Shown piece by piece: positions 20,295-34,122 of a stretch of DNA of 64,000 bases. Both the position numbers and the translations under genes were made by a program. The stretch comes from Streptomyces sp. NRRL S-37 (GTDB taxonomy: Bacteria; Actinomycetota; Actinomycetes; Streptomycetales; Streptomycetaceae). The notes below the pieces were generated by a model, which saw only the letters and a program-made list of their open reading frames with translations, was not told the origin of the DNA and ran no database searches. The stretch is from positions 310,001 through 374,000 of the forward strand of contig NZ_JOIZ01000019.1 of NCBI RefSeq assembly GCF_000721605.1, written 5' to 3'. Position 1 is the first letter of the stretch. Each line of letters opens with the position of its first letter.

Positions 20295-20861
20295 GTGGCT
20301 TCCACGAACGACCTCAAGAACGGCATGGTGCTCAAGCTCGAAGGCGGCCAGCTCTGGTCCGTCGTCGAGTTCCAGCACGTCAAGCCCGGCAAGGGCCCGG
20401 CCTTCGTGCGCACCAAGCTCAAGAACGTGCTCTCCGGCAAGGTCGTCGACAAGACCTTCAACGCCGGCGTCAAGGTCGAAACGGCCACCGTCGACAAGCG
20501 CGACATGCAGTTCTCCTACATGGACGGCGACTACTTCGTCTTCATGGACATGGAGACCTACGACCAGCTCATGGTCGACCGCAAGGCCGTCGGCGACGCC
20601 GCCAACTTCCTCGTCGAGGGCTTCACCGCCACCGTCGCGCAGCACGAGGGCGAGGTGCTCTTCGTCGAGCTCCCGGCCGCCGTCGAGCTGACGATCCAGG
20701 AGACCGAGCCGGGCGTCCAGGGCGACCGCTCCACCGGCGGCACCAAGCCGGCCACGCTGGAGACCGGTCACCAGATCCAGGTCCCGCTCTTCATCACCAC
20801 CGGTGAGAAGATCAAGGTCGACACCCGCACCAGCGACTACCTCGGCCGGGTGAACAGCTAA
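20295..20861 (+). CDS. efp: Translation elongation factor P
   Basis: 188 aa from GTG 20295, with AGGAGA upstream. Three beta-barrel domains; the tip loop that reaches the P-site reads V-K-P-G-K33-G-P-A. The PGKGP form is the one described for actinobacteria, whose EF-P works without modification of this Lys. The C-terminal signature [17 protein letters not shown] is intact. EF-P relieves ribosome stalling on polyproline, relevant in this proline-rich proteome. It is followed 2 bp later by nusB. Confidence 0.97.
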   Translation: MASTNDLKNGMVLKLEGGQLWSVVEFQHVKPGKGPAFVRTKLKNVLSGKVVDKTFNAGVKVETATVDKRDMQFSYMDGDYFVFMDMETYDQLMVDRKAVGDAANFLVEGFTATVAQHEGEVLFVELPAAVELTIQETEPGVQGDRSTGGTKPATLETGHQIQVPLFITTGEKIKVDTRTSDYLGRVNS

Positions 20862-20863
20862 CC

Positions 20864-21295
20864 GTGGCTGCCCGCAACACGGCCCGCAAACGCGCCTTCC
20901 AGATCATCTTCGAGGGTGACCAGCGCGGCGCCGAGGTCCTGACCGTCCTCGCCGACTGGGTCCGGCACGCCCGGTCCGACACCCGGCAGCCGCCAGTGAG
21001 CGAGTACACGATGCAGCTCGTCGAGGGCTACGCGGAGCACGCGCAGCGCATCGACGAGCTGATCTCCCAGTACTCGGTCGGCTGGACGATCGACCGGATG
21101 CCGGTCGTCGACCGCAGCATCCTGCGTCTCGGCGCGTACGAGCTGATCTGGGTCGACGAGACCCCGGACGCGGTCGTCCTCGACGAGATGGTGCAGCTGG
21201 CGAAAGAATTCTCGACGGACGAGTCGCCTTCCTTCGTGAACGGGCTTCTGGGCCGGCTCAAGGAGCTGAAGCCGTCGCTTCGCCGCGAGGCGTAG
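20864..21295 (+). CDS. nusB: Transcription antitermination factor NusB
   Basis: 143 aa, all-helical NusB fold: ARNTARKRAFQIIFEGDQRG at the N-terminus (Arg-rich boxA RNA-binding), the VGWTIDRMPVVDRSILRLGAYEL core and the C-terminal DESPSFVNGLLGRL motif. With NusE (S10) it binds boxA in rRNA leader transcripts. GTG start only 2 bp after efp, so efp and nusB form one unit. Confidence 0.96.
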   Translation: MAARNTARKRAFQIIFEGDQRGAEVLTVLADWVRHARSDTRQPPVSEYTMQLVEGYAEHAQRIDELISQYSVGWTIDRMPVVDRSILRLGAYELIWVDETPDAVVLDEMVQLAKEFSTDESPSFVNGLLGRLKELKPSLRREA

Positions 21296-21358
21296 CCGGC
21301 GTTCTCGTGCCCATGCGCCGTAGGAGGCGCGGCGATGTCCGGCGGCTGCCGGCCGACC

Positions 21359-21403
21359 GTGGCTTGTCGCGCAGTTCCCCGCGCCCCTTGGGGTGCTGCC
21401 CTC
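21359..21403. repeat. Streptomyces-type dispersed intergenic repeat
   Basis: The stretch reading TCGCGCAGTTCCCCGCGCCC followed by CTTGGGGTGCTGCC can fold back (GCAG...CTGC, CCCC...GGGG). I recall near-identical sequences in many Streptomyces intergenic regions. It lies between the convergent nusB and bldD genes. Confidence 0.55.
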
Positions 21404-21429
21404 ACGGCGTACGACAGGACCCGCAAAAG

Positions 21430-21476
21430 GCCGCCGGGGTGGCCGGAACCCTCATGGTTCCGGCCACCCCGGCGGC
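21430..21476. terminator. Bidirectional terminator between nusB and bldD
   Basis: Perfect 21-bp stem (21430-21450 with 21456-21476) and a 5-nt CTCAT loop, between two convergent genes. It would serve both. Confidence 0.85.
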
Positions 21477-21501
21477 ACGTTTCTGCGTCCCCGCGGAGCG
21501 G

Positions 21502-22005
21502 TTACGCCTCCTCGTGGGAGGCCACCGCGCGGCGCGCGTCCGCGTCCAGGACGCCCCAGCTGATCAGCTGCTCGGTGAGGACCGAGGGCGACTGGTCGTA
21601 GATGACGGCGAGGGTGCGCAGGTCGTCCTGGCGGATCGAGAGCACCTTGCCGTTGTAGTCGCCGCGCTGCGACTGGATCGTCGCCGCGTAGCGCTGCAGC
21701 GGGCCCGCCTTCTCGGCCGGCACCGTGGCCAGCCGCTCCAGGTCCAGGACCAGCTTCGGCGGCGGCTCGGCGGCGCCGCCCGGGGTCGTACCCGGCAGCA
21801 GCTCCTGCACCGGGACGCCGTAGAAGTCCGCCAGCTCCGCGAGGCGCTGCACGGTCACGGCGCGGTCGCCGCGCTCGTACGAACCGACCACGACCGCCTT
21901 CCAGCGGCCCTGGGACTTCTCCTCGACACCGTGGAGGGAAAGGCCCTGCTGGGTGCGGATCGCCCGGAGCTTGGCCCCGAGCTGTTTGGCGTATTCGCTG
22001 GACAT
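21502..22005 (-). CDS. bldD: BldD, c-di-GMP-dependent master repressor of development
   Basis: 167 aa from ATG 22005 (GGGGAGCT upstream), the length known for BldD; a longer reading to 22071 is ignored because the family begins MSSEYAKQLG. The XRE-type HTH (about residues 1-70) includes RTQQGLSLHGVEEKSQG and the recognition region KAVVVGSYERGDR. The C-terminal domain keeps the c-di-GMP signature R-G-D-x8-R-Q-D-D (about residues 114-128). BldD dimers held by tetrameric c-di-GMP repress sporulation genes during vegetative growth. Two BldD boxes lie in its own promoter, so autorepression is expected. Confidence 0.98.
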   Translation of the reverse strand: MSSEYAKQLGAKLRAIRTQQGLSLHGVEEKSQGRWKAVVVGSYERGDRAVTVQRLAELADFYGVPVQELLPGTTPGGAAEPPPKLVLDLERLATVPAEKAGPLQRYAATIQSQRGDYNGKVLSIRQDDLRTLAVIYDQSPSVLTEQLISWGVLDADARRAVASHEEA

Positions 22006-22063
22006 ATAGCTCCCCGGCACTGTGTCGACGCGACTCTGGCTGGTTTCCATGCCGCGCGGCTGG

Positions 22064-22076
22064 TAACTCACTGTGA
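22064..22076 (-). promoter_or_regulatory. BldD box 1 (autoregulatory)
   Basis: TAACTCACTGTGA is an exact match to TNAC-N5-GTNA, the BldD consensus. It covers the expected transcription start of bldD. Confidence 0.75.
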
Positions 22077-22105
22077 GGTTACGCAGCGTTACTCTCGTGC
22101 GTCAA
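22076..22105 (-). promoter_or_regulatory. bldD promoter
   Basis: Reverse-strand TTGACG (22105-22100) and TAACCT (22081-22076), 18-bp spacer. Transcription would start near 22070, giving a leader of about 65 nt. BldD boxes overlap the -10 and start site. Confidence 0.6.
22079..22091 (-). promoter_or_regulatory. BldD box 2 (autoregulatory)
   Basis: TTACGCAGCGTTA is a second exact TNAC-N5-GTNA match, 15 bp from box 1 and overlapping the -10 of the bldD promoter. Confidence 0.75.
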
Positions 22106-22236
22106 GCCGAATGGTCCACACCGACTCTTCCGTGGTAGCGAAGATCGGCTACGCCATTGGGGTGATCGGGGGTGTCGCTCCGCGCGGATCCCGACCTGAT
22201 AGCCTGAGCGACGCAATCCGACGTCCTTTAAAGTCC

Positions 22237-22836
<600 letters not shown>

Positions 22837-22939
22837 CACCGCGGAGCGCACGCCGACCGCGTGCGCCGGCCCGGCACGCCCACGCGCGTACCCGTCTGCC
22901 CGATTTCGCCTCATTGAACTGCCTTACGGAGCCTGACAG

Positions 22940-23923
22940 ATGCAGCGCCATCTCATCTCGGCCGCCGACCTCACCCGCGACGACGCCGTCCTGATCCTCG
23001 ACACCGCCGAGGAGATGGCCCGGGTCGCCGACCGGCCGATCAAGAAACTCCCGACCCTGCGCGGCCGGACCGTGGTCAACCTCTTCTTCGAGGACTCCAC
23101 CCGCACCCGGATCTCCTTCGAGGCCGCCGAGAAGCGGCTCTCCGCGGACGTCATCAACTTCACCGCCAAGGGCTCCAGCGTCTCCAAGGGCGAGTCCCTG
23201 AAGGACACCGCCCAGACCCTGGAGGCCATGGGCGTCGACGCCGTGGTCATCCGGCACGGCGCCTCCGGGGCCCCGTACCGCCTCGCCACCTCCGGCTGGA
23301 TCGACGCCGCCGTCATCAACGCGGGCGACGGCACCCACCAGCACCCCACCCAGGCCCTGCTGGACGCCTTCACCATGCGGCGCCGGCTGGTCGGCCGGGA
23401 CGCCGGACTCGGTCAGGACCTCTCAGGACGGCGCATCACGATCGTCGGCGACGTCCTGCACAGCAGGGTCGCCCGCTCCAACGTCGACCTGCTGCACACG
23501 CTCGGCGCCGAGGTCACCCTCGTCGCCCCGCCGACCCTGCTCCCGGTCGGCGTCGACACCTGGCCCTGCGAGGTGTCGTACGACCTCGACTCGACGCTGA
23601 CCAAGTCCGACGCGGTGATGATGCTGCGCGTCCAGCGCGAGCGGATGAACGCCGCGTTCTTCCCCACCGAGCGGGAGTACTCGCGCCGCTACGGCCTCGA
23701 CGGCGACCGCATGGCGCGGATGCCCGAGCACGCCATCGTGATGCACCCCGGCCCGATGGTCCGCGGCATGGAGATCACCGCCGACGTCGCCGACTCCGAC
23801 CGCTGCACCGTGATCGAGCAGGTCACCAACGGCGTGTCCATCCGGATGGCCGTCCTCTACCTGCTGCTGGGCGGCAACGAACCCGCCGTCGCCCCCGCCC
23901 GTACCACCACCGAGGAGAAGTAA
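22940..23923 (+). CDS. pyrB: Aspartate carbamoyltransferase catalytic subunit
   Basis: 327 aa. Carbamoyl-phosphate motif [19 protein letters not shown], the [12 protein letters not shown] motif and aspartate-binding [10 protein letters not shown] and HPGPMVRG. No pyrI regulatory subunit is present nearby, as expected for the class found in actinobacteria, where it works with dihydroorotase. It follows pyrR after 103 bp and precedes pyrC by 5 bp. Confidence 0.97.
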   Translation: MQRHLISAADLTRDDAVLILDTAEEMARVADRPIKKLPTLRGRTVVNLFFEDSTRTRISFEAAEKRLSADVINFTAKGSSVSKGESLKDTAQTLEAMGVDAVVIRHGASGAPYRLATSGWIDAAVINAGDGTHQHPTQALLDAFTMRRRLVGRDAGLGQDLSGRRITIVGDVLHSRVARSNVDLLHTLGAEVTLVAPPTLLPVGVDTWPCEVSYDLDSTLTKSDAVMMLRVQRERMNAAFFPTEREYSRRYGLDGDRMARMPEHAIVMHPGPMVRGMEITADVADSDRCTVIEQVTNGVSIRMAVLYLLLGGNEPAVAPARTTTEEK

Positions 23924-23928
23924 GAACG

Positions 23929-25215
23929 ATGAGCAAGATCCTGATCCGCGGTGCGAAGGTGCTCGGCGGCGAGCCGCAGGACGTCCTGATCGACGGCGAG
24001 ACGATCACACAGGTCGGCACCGGCCTGTCCGCCGACGGCGCCGAGGTCGTCGAGGCCGGCGGCAAGGTGCTCCTGCCGGGCCTGGTCGACCTGCACACCC
24101 ACCTGCGCGAACCCGGCCGCGAGGACTCCGAGACCGTCCTGACCGGCACCCGCGCGGCGGCGAGCGGCGGCTACACCAGCGTCTTCGCCATGGCCAACAC
24201 CTTCCCCGTCGCCGACACCGCCGGCGTCGTCGAGCAGGTCTGGCGGCTCGGCCAGGAGTCCGGCTACTGCGACGTGCAGCCCATCGGCGCCGTCACCGTC
24301 GGCCTGGAGGGACAGAAGCTCGCCGAGCTGGGCGCCATGCACGAGTCCGCGGCCGGCGTCACCGTCTTCTCCGACGACGGCAAGTGCGTCCACGACGCCG
24401 TGATCATGCGCCGCGCCCTGGAGTACGTGAAGGCCTTCGGCGGCGTCGTCGCCCAGCACGCGCAGGAGCCCCGCCTCACCGAGGGCGCCCAGATGAACGA
24501 GGGCGTCGTCTCCGCCGAGCTGGGACTCGGCGGCTGGCCGGCCGTCGCCGAGGAGTCGATCATCGCGCGGGACGTGCTGCTCGCCGAGCACGTCGGCTCC
24601 CGCGTCCACATCTGCCACCTGTCGACGGCGGGCAGCGTCGAGATCGTCCGCTGGGCCAAGTCCCGCGGCATCCGCGTCACCGCCGAGGTCACCCCGCACC
24701 ACCTCCTCCTCACCGACGAGCTGGTCCGGTCGTACAACCCGGTCTACAAGGTCAACCCGCCGCTGCGCACCGAGCGCGACGTGACGGCGCTGCGCGAGGC
24801 GCTCGCCGACGGCACCATCGACATCGTCGCCACCGACCACGCCCCGCACCCGCACGAGGACAAGGACTGCGAGTGGGCCGCCGCCGCCATGGGCATGGTC
24901 GGCCTGGAGACCGCGCTGTCGGTGGTCCAGGAGACCATGGTCGACACGGGCCTGCTCGACTGGGCCGGCGTCGCCGACCGCATGTCCTTCACGCCCGCGC
25001 GCATCGGACGGGCCGAGGGCCACGGCCGTCCCGTCTCGGCAGGTGAGCCCGCCAACCTCACCCTCGTCGACACGGCATACCGTGGCCCTGTGGACCCCGC
25101 GGGCTTCGCCTCGCGCAGCCGCAACACCCCGTACGAGGGCCGCGAGCTGCCGGGCCGTGTCACGCACACCTGGCTCCGGGGCAAGGCCACGCTCGTCGAC
25201 GGGAAGCTCACGTGA
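23929..25215 (+). CDS. pyrC: Dihydroorotase
   Basis: 428 aa, type I dihydroorotase. Metal site [10 protein letters not shown], His ligands in VAQHAQ and ICHLSTAGS, and the catalytic Asp in [12 protein letters not shown]. Converts carbamoyl-aspartate to dihydroorotate. It overlaps the next small gene by GTGA. Confidence 0.97.
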   Translation: MSKILIRGAKVLGGEPQDVLIDGETITQVGTGLSADGAEVVEAGGKVLLPGLVDLHTHLREPGREDSETVLTGTRAAASGGYTSVFAMANTFPVADTAGVVEQVWRLGQESGYCDVQPIGAVTVGLEGQKLAELGAMHESAAGVTVFSDDGKCVHDAVIMRRALEYVKAFGGVVAQHAQEPRLTEGAQMNEGVVSAELGLGGWPAVAEESIIARDVLLAEHVGSRVHICHLSTAGSVEIVRWAKSRGIRVTAEVTPHHLLLTDELVRSYNPVYKVNPPLRTERDVTALREALADGTIDIVATDHAPHPHEDKDCEWAAAAMGMVGLETALSVVQETMVDTGLLDWAGVADRMSFTPARIGRAEGHGRPVSAGEPANLTLVDTAYRGPVDPAGFASRSRNTPYEGRELPGRVTHTWLRGKATLVDGKLT

Positions 25216-25772
25216 CACCTGTACTCCTGCTGGCCGCCGGGAAGGAATCGGCGGAAGTGACCGACTGGGCCGCCCGGATCGGCTGGGTCGTCGGACTCGC
25301 CCTCTTCGTGGCGCTCGTCTACTGGCTGATGCGCGAGGGCTGGAAGTGGCGCGGCACGCTCCAGGGCGACCTGCCCGAGCTGCCCACCGTGCCGGACGAC
25401 CCCGGCCCGGCGAGACTGACGATGAGCGGCCGCTACCACGGCTCCACCACCGCCGGTCAGTGGCTCGACCGCATCGTGGCGCACGGCCTGGGCACCCGCA
25501 GCAGGGCCGAGCTCACGCTGACGGACGCCGGACTGGACGTCGTACGCCCCGGGGCGAACGACTTCTTCGTCCCGGTCCACGCGCTGCGCGGAGCCCGGCT
25601 CGACAAGGGCATCGCCGGCAAGGTCCTCACCGAGGGCGGCCTGCTGATCGTGACCTGGGCGCACGGCGAGCGGCAGATCGACTCCGGCTTCCGCTCCGAC
25701 CACGCGGCCGAGCACCACGCATGGGCCGAGGCCCTGAACCAGATGATCAACAAGACGGAAGGCGCACGATGA
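25212..25772 (+). CDS. Conserved single-span membrane protein embedded in the pyrimidine operon
   Basis: 186 aa; GTG 25212 overlaps the pyrC stop and its own stop overlaps the carA start. One membrane helix ([19 protein letters not shown], about residues 22-40) is followed by a soluble region (about 60-186) with the feel of a PH-like fold: [38 protein letters not shown] and [13 protein letters not shown]. No catalytic motif. Coupling to both neighbours implies coregulation with pyrimidine synthesis, but a biochemical role is not known to me. Confidence 0.8.
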   Translation: MTPVLLLAAGKESAEVTDWAARIGWVVGLALFVALVYWLMREGWKWRGTLQGDLPELPTVPDDPGPARLTMSGRYHGSTTAGQWLDRIVAHGLGTRSRAELTLTDAGLDVVRPGANDFFVPVHALRGARLDKGIAGKVLTEGGLLIVTWAHGERQIDSGFRSDHAAEHHAWAEALNQMINKTEGAR

Positions 25773-26918
25773 CAACCTCCACCAGGGGAACCAGCAAGGT
25801 TCCCGCCGTACTCGTCCTGGAGGACGGCCGGATCTTCCGCGGCCGTGCCTACGGGGCGGTGGGGGAGACCTTCGGCGAAGCGGTGTTCTCCACCGGCATG
25901 ACCGGCTACCAGGAGACCCTCACCGACCCGTCGTACCACCGCCAGGTCGTGGTGATGACCGCCCCGCACGTCGGCAACACCGGCGTCAACGACGAGGACG
26001 CCGAGTCGAAGCGGATCTGGGTCTCCGGCTACGTCGTGCGCGACCCCGCGCGCACACCCTCCAACTGGCGCTCCCGGCGCTCGCTGGACGAGGAGCTCGC
26101 CGCACAGGGCGTCGTCGGCATCAGCGGCATCGACACCCGCGCGCTCACCCGCCACCTGCGCGAGCGCGGCGCCATGCGCGTCGGCATCTTCAGCGGCGAC
26201 GCCGTGCGCGACGACGCGGCGCTGCTGGCCCGCGTCCAGGAGGCGCCCCAGATGAAGGGCGCCGACCTGTCCTCCGAGGTCGCCACCACCGAGCCGTACG
26301 TCGTCCCCGCGATCGGCGACAAGAAGTTCACGGTCGCCGCCGTCGACCTCGGCATCAAGGGCATGACCCCGCAGCGCATGGCCGAGCGCGGCATCGAGGT
26401 GCACGTCCTGCCGGCCACCGCGACCGTGGACGACGTCTACGCCGTGAACCCGGACGGCGTGTTCTTCTCCAACGGCCCCGGCGACCCCGCCACCGCCGAC
26501 CACCCGGTCGCCCTGATGCGGGCGGTCCTGGAGCGCGGCACCCCGCTCTTCGGCATCTGCTTCGGCAACCAGATCCTGGGCCGCGCCCTCGGCTTCGGCA
26601 CCTACAAGCTGAAGTACGGCCACCGCGGCATCAACCAGCCGGTGCAGGACCGTACGACCGGCAAGGTCGAGGTCACCGCGCACAACCACGGCTTCGCCGT
26701 CGACGCTCCGCTGGACGAGGTCTCCGAGACCCCGTTCGGCCGCGCCGAGGTGTCCCACGTCTGCCTGAACGACAACGTGGTGGAGGGCCTCCGGCTGCTC
26801 GACCGCCCGGCCTTCAGCGTCCAGTACCACCCCGAAGCGGCAGCGGGCCCGCACGACGCCGCCTACCTGTTCGACCGCTTCACGTCTTTGATGAGCTCAG
26901 TCCCGATGGAGGGCCAGC

Positions 26919-26926
<8 letters not shown>
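25769..26926 (+). CDS. carA: Carbamoyl-phosphate synthase small (glutaminase) subunit
   Basis: 385 aa from ATG 25769. N-terminal CPSase domain ([18 protein letters not shown]) and C-terminal class I glutaminase with nucleophile Cys in [10 protein letters not shown] and the His/Glu pair in YHPEAAAGP. It passes ammonia from glutamine to CarB. Its end overlaps carB by 8 nt. Confidence 0.97.
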
Positions 26927-30227
<3,301 letters not shown>

Positions 30228-30241
30228 CGCTGCTGAGAATC

Positions 30242-30278
30242 AGGGGGACACCGGATAGCGGATACACGGTGTCCCCCT
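30242..30278 (+). terminator. Terminator after carB
   Basis: 12-bp perfect stem (30242-30253 / 30267-30278) with a 13-nt loop, followed by a pyrimidine-rich CTTCTT tail. It separates carB from pyrD, which then needs its own promoter. Confidence 0.75.
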
Positions 30279-30520
30279 CTTCTTGACCTCTTCCGCTCCG
30301 TCAGGACGGAATCCTGCGGTCGCCCACAGGGCTTTCTGCTTCGACGCCGACCGCCGTCCCGGTTAAGGCGAGGGACAGGGAGACTGCCCGACGGTCTTAC
30401 ACCAGCTCCACAGACATCACTTCCCGCCGGCCCGGCGGTAGACCCGGCACCCGGCCGGGTGTGGGCAGCCCAGGCTGTGGCGCCGCGCCGTGCCATCACT
30501 CACATGAGGGATTCGGCTCC
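30279..30520 (+). other. pyrD upstream region
   Basis: About 240 bp without a gene. A TTGACC (30283-30288) stands alone as a -35-like element; the bases 17-19 bp downstream do not make a good -10. No other structure stands out. Confidence 0.35.
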
Positions 30521-31623
<1,103 letters not shown>

Positions 31624-31627
<4 letters not shown>

Positions 31628-32469
31628 CCGGCACGGAACCCTTCGGCGCGCGGCTGCGCCGCGCGATGGACGAGCGCGGCCCGCTGTGCGTGGGCATCGA
31701 CCCGCACGCCTCCCTGCTCGCCGAGTGGGGCCTGAACGACGATGTGGCGGGCCTGGAGCGGTTCAGCCGCACCGTCGTCGAGGCGGTCGCCGGCCGGGTG
31801 GCCGTGCTGAAGCCGCAGAGCGCCTTCTTCGAGCGCTTCGGCTCGCGCGGTGTCGCCGTCCTGGAGCGGACGGTCCAGGAGGCGCGGGCGGCCGGCGCGC
31901 TGGTCGTCATGGACGCCAAGCGCGGTGACATCGGCTCCACCATGGCCGCCTACGCCGAGTCCTTCCTGCACAAGGACGCGCCCCTGTTCTCCGACGCGCT
32001 CACCGTCTCGCCGTACCTCGGCTACGGCTCGCTCAGCCCGGCCGTCGCGCTGGCCCGGGAGACCGGCACCGGGCTGTTCGTGCTGGCGCTGACGTCCAAC
32101 CCGGAGGGCGGCGAGGTCCAGCACGCGATCCGTGCCGACGGGCGCACCGTCGGGGCGACCGTGCTCGGGCACCTGGCCGTCGAGAACGCCGGCGAGGAGC
32201 CGCTCGGGTCCTTCGGCGCGGTGGTCGGCGCGACGCTCGGCGACCTCTCCTCGTACGACCTGGACATGGGCGGGCCGATCCTCGCGCCCGGTATCGGCGC
32301 GCAGGGGGCCACGGCGGCCGATCTCCCGGCGGTCTTCGGCGGCGCGGTGCGCAACGTGGTGCCGAACGTCAGCCGGGGAGTGTTGCGCCACGGTCCCGAC
32401 ACGGTCGCTCTGCGTGACGCCGCGGAGCGGTTCGCGGAGGAGATCAGGGCCGCCGTGGCAGCGGCCTGA
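31624..32469 (+). CDS. pyrF: Orotidine 5'-phosphate decarboxylase (type 2)
   Basis: 281 aa. The catalytic segment [14 protein letters not shown] holds the Lys/Asp network; [11 protein letters not shown] at the N-terminus. The longer type 2 (Mycobacterium/Myxococcus-like) form. Completes UMP synthesis. Overlaps pyrD by 4 nt. Confidence 0.97.
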
Positions 32470-32586
32470 ACCGGCCGACGAGGGAATCCATGGTCGCCGG
32501 ACTCTGGATACATCCTCAAATCCAGGGGATTATGTCTTAAATGTCCGGCCTGACGGAGGCTGACCAGGACTTTTCCGCAGTTCTCG

Positions 32587-32615
32587 CTGACTCCGGCGGA
32601 GTTGGCCGCTAGTCT
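32587..32615 (+). promoter_or_regulatory. Candidate promoter of mihF
   Basis: CTGACT (32587-32592), 17-bp spacer, TAGTCT (32610-32615). It would give a leader of about 100 nt. The 250-bp gap between pyrF and mihF has an unusually A/T-rich patch at about 32500-32545. Confidence 0.4.
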
Positions 32616-32725
32616 CCGACGGAGAGTGAACGGGCGACGGTGTCGTTCGTGACTCCCCAGGTGTGGGGCGACTAGGTTCCTCACCGGTCCGTATCCGACA
32701 GTTCGACATCCGAGGTGACGTAGGC

Positions 32726-33049
32726 GTGGCTCTTCCGCCCCTTACCCCTGAACAGCGCGCAGCCGCGCTCGAAAAGGCCGCCGCGGCTCGCCGGGAGCGG
32801 GCCGAGGTCAAGAATCGACTCAAGCACTCCGGCGCCTCGCTTCACGAGGTCATCAAGCAGGGTCAGGAGAACGACGTCATCGGCAAGATGAAGGTCTCCG
32901 CCCTGCTGGAGTCCCTGCCGGGCGTGGGCAAGGTCCGCGCCAAGCAGATCATGGAGCGGCTGGGCATCTCCGAGAGCCGCCGCGTGCGTGGTCTCGGGTC
33001 CAACCAGATCGCCTCCCTGGAGCGCGAGTTCGGCAGCACCGGTTCCTGA
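32726..33049 (+). CDS. mihF: Actinobacterial integration host factor (sIHF/mIHF)
   Basis: 107 aa from GTG 32726, the exact length of Streptomyces sIHF. A basic N-terminal helix (PEQRAAALEKAAAARRERAEVKNRLK) precedes a helix-two-turns-helix fold with ESLPGVGKVRAKQIMERLGI. It binds DNA without strong sequence preference and affects supercoiling, sporulation and antibiotic production. It is unrelated to the HU-fold IHF of E. coli. Confidence 0.97.
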   Translation: MALPPLTPEQRAAALEKAAAARRERAEVKNRLKHSGASLHEVIKQGQENDVIGKMKVSALLESLPGVGKVRAKQIMERLGISESRRVRGLGSNQIASLEREFGSTGS

Positions 33050-33097
33050 GTACGGGGCGTTCCGGGACCGGCGTCCCGGACATCCCGTGATTGCTGG

Positions 33098-33103
33098 AAT
33101 AAT
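33098..33103 (+). promoter_or_regulatory. -10 box implying leaderless gmk mRNA
   Basis: AATAAT (one mismatch to TATAAT), rare in this GC-rich DNA, ends 6 nt before the gmk ATG at 33110; no ribosome site is present. No good -35 at 17-18 bp. Confidence 0.4.
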
Positions 33104-33109
33104 CGCTGC

Positions 33110-33667
33110 ATGACTGAACGTCCGCGGCTGACCGTGCTCTCCGGCCCCTCCGGGGTCGGCAAGAGCACGGTCGTCGCCCATATGCGCAAGGAACACCCCG
33201 AGGTCTGGCTCTCGGTGTCGGCGACGACCCGGGCGCCCCGCCCCGGGGAGCAGCACGGAGTCCACTACTTCTTCGTCACCGACGAGGAGATGGACAAGCT
33301 GATCGCCAACGGCGAGCTGCTGGAGTGGGCCGAGTTCGCCGGCAACCGTTACGGCACTCCCCGCGCGGCGGTGCTGGAGCACCTGGAGGCGGGGGTGCCC
33401 GTGCTGCTGGAGATCGACCTCCAGGGCGCGCGGCAGGTCCGCGAGTCCATGGCCGAGGCCCAGTCGGTGTTCCTGGCTCCTCCCTCCTGGGAGGAGCTCG
33501 TGCGCAGGCTCACGGGCCGGGGCACCGAGTCGCCCGAGGTCATCGAGCGCCGGCTGGAGGCCGCGAAGACCGAACTGGCCGCCGAGCCGGAGTTCGACAC
33601 CACCCTGGTCAACACCTCCGTCGAGGACGTGGCCCGCGAGCTGCTAGCCTTGATGAACGTCGTGTGA
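33110..33667 (+). CDS. gmk: Guanylate kinase
   Basis: 185 aa from ATG 33110. P-loop [15 protein letters not shown] (about residues 9-23), GMP-binding [21 protein letters not shown], lid and [14 protein letters not shown] C-terminus ([14 protein letters not shown]). Phosphorylates GMP to GDP. It lies between mihF and rpoZ, a conserved order. The start has no ribosome site and is probably leaderless. Confidence 0.96.
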   Translation: MTERPRLTVLSGPSGVGKSTVVAHMRKEHPEVWLSVSATTRAPRPGEQHGVHYFFVTDEEMDKLIANGELLEWAEFAGNRYGTPRAAVLEHLEAGVPVLLEIDLQGARQVRESMAEAQSVFLAPPSWEELVRRLTGRGTESPEVIERRLEAAKTELAAEPEFDTTLVNTSVEDVARELLALMNVV

Positions 33668-33729
33668 TCGTGAGCAATCGTTCACCCATCGCGCCGACTG
33701 AATCTTTCCCATCCATCGGAAGGTAGAGC

Positions 33730-34002
33730 GTGTCCTCTTCCATCTCCGCGCCCGAGGGCATCATCAACCCGCCGATCGACGAGCTCCTCGAGGCCACGGA
33801 CTCGAAGTACAGCCTCGTGATCTACGCGGCCAAGCGGGCCCGCCAGATCAACGCGTACTACTCGCAGCTCGGCGAGGGTCTGCTCGAGTACGTCGGTCCC
33901 CTCGTCGACACCCATGTCCACGAGAAGCCGCTCTCGATCGCCCTGCGCGAGATCAACGCGGGGCTGCTGACCTCCGAGGCCGTCGAAGGCCCCGCTCAGT
34001 AA
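33730..34002 (+). CDS. rpoZ: RNA polymerase omega subunit
   Basis: 90 aa from GTG 33730 with GGAAGG upstream. Signature [29 protein letters not shown] and the [13 protein letters not shown] helix. It helps fold beta-prime into the polymerase. A strong terminator follows. Confidence 0.96.
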   Translation: MSSSISAPEGIINPPIDELLEATDSKYSLVIYAAKRARQINAYYSQLGEGLLEYVGPLVDTHVHEKPLSIALREINAGLLTSEAVEGPAQ

Positions 34003-34042
34003 TCGGTCGGTACGTCGTATCAGCTGACTGCAGCTGACTTTT

Positions 34043-34076
34043 CCACAGGCCCGGCAGCACGTTGCCGGGCCTGTGG
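34043..34076 (+). terminator. Terminator after rpoZ
   Basis: 14-bp perfect stem (34043-34056 / 34063-34076) with loop GCACGT. Just upstream, CAGCTGACT is directly repeated (34021-34029 and 34031-34039). Confidence 0.8.
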
Positions 34077-34122
34077 TGTCTCATGGGGGTGCTCGCACAT
34101 TTCCGAGGTCCGGGGAGAGACG

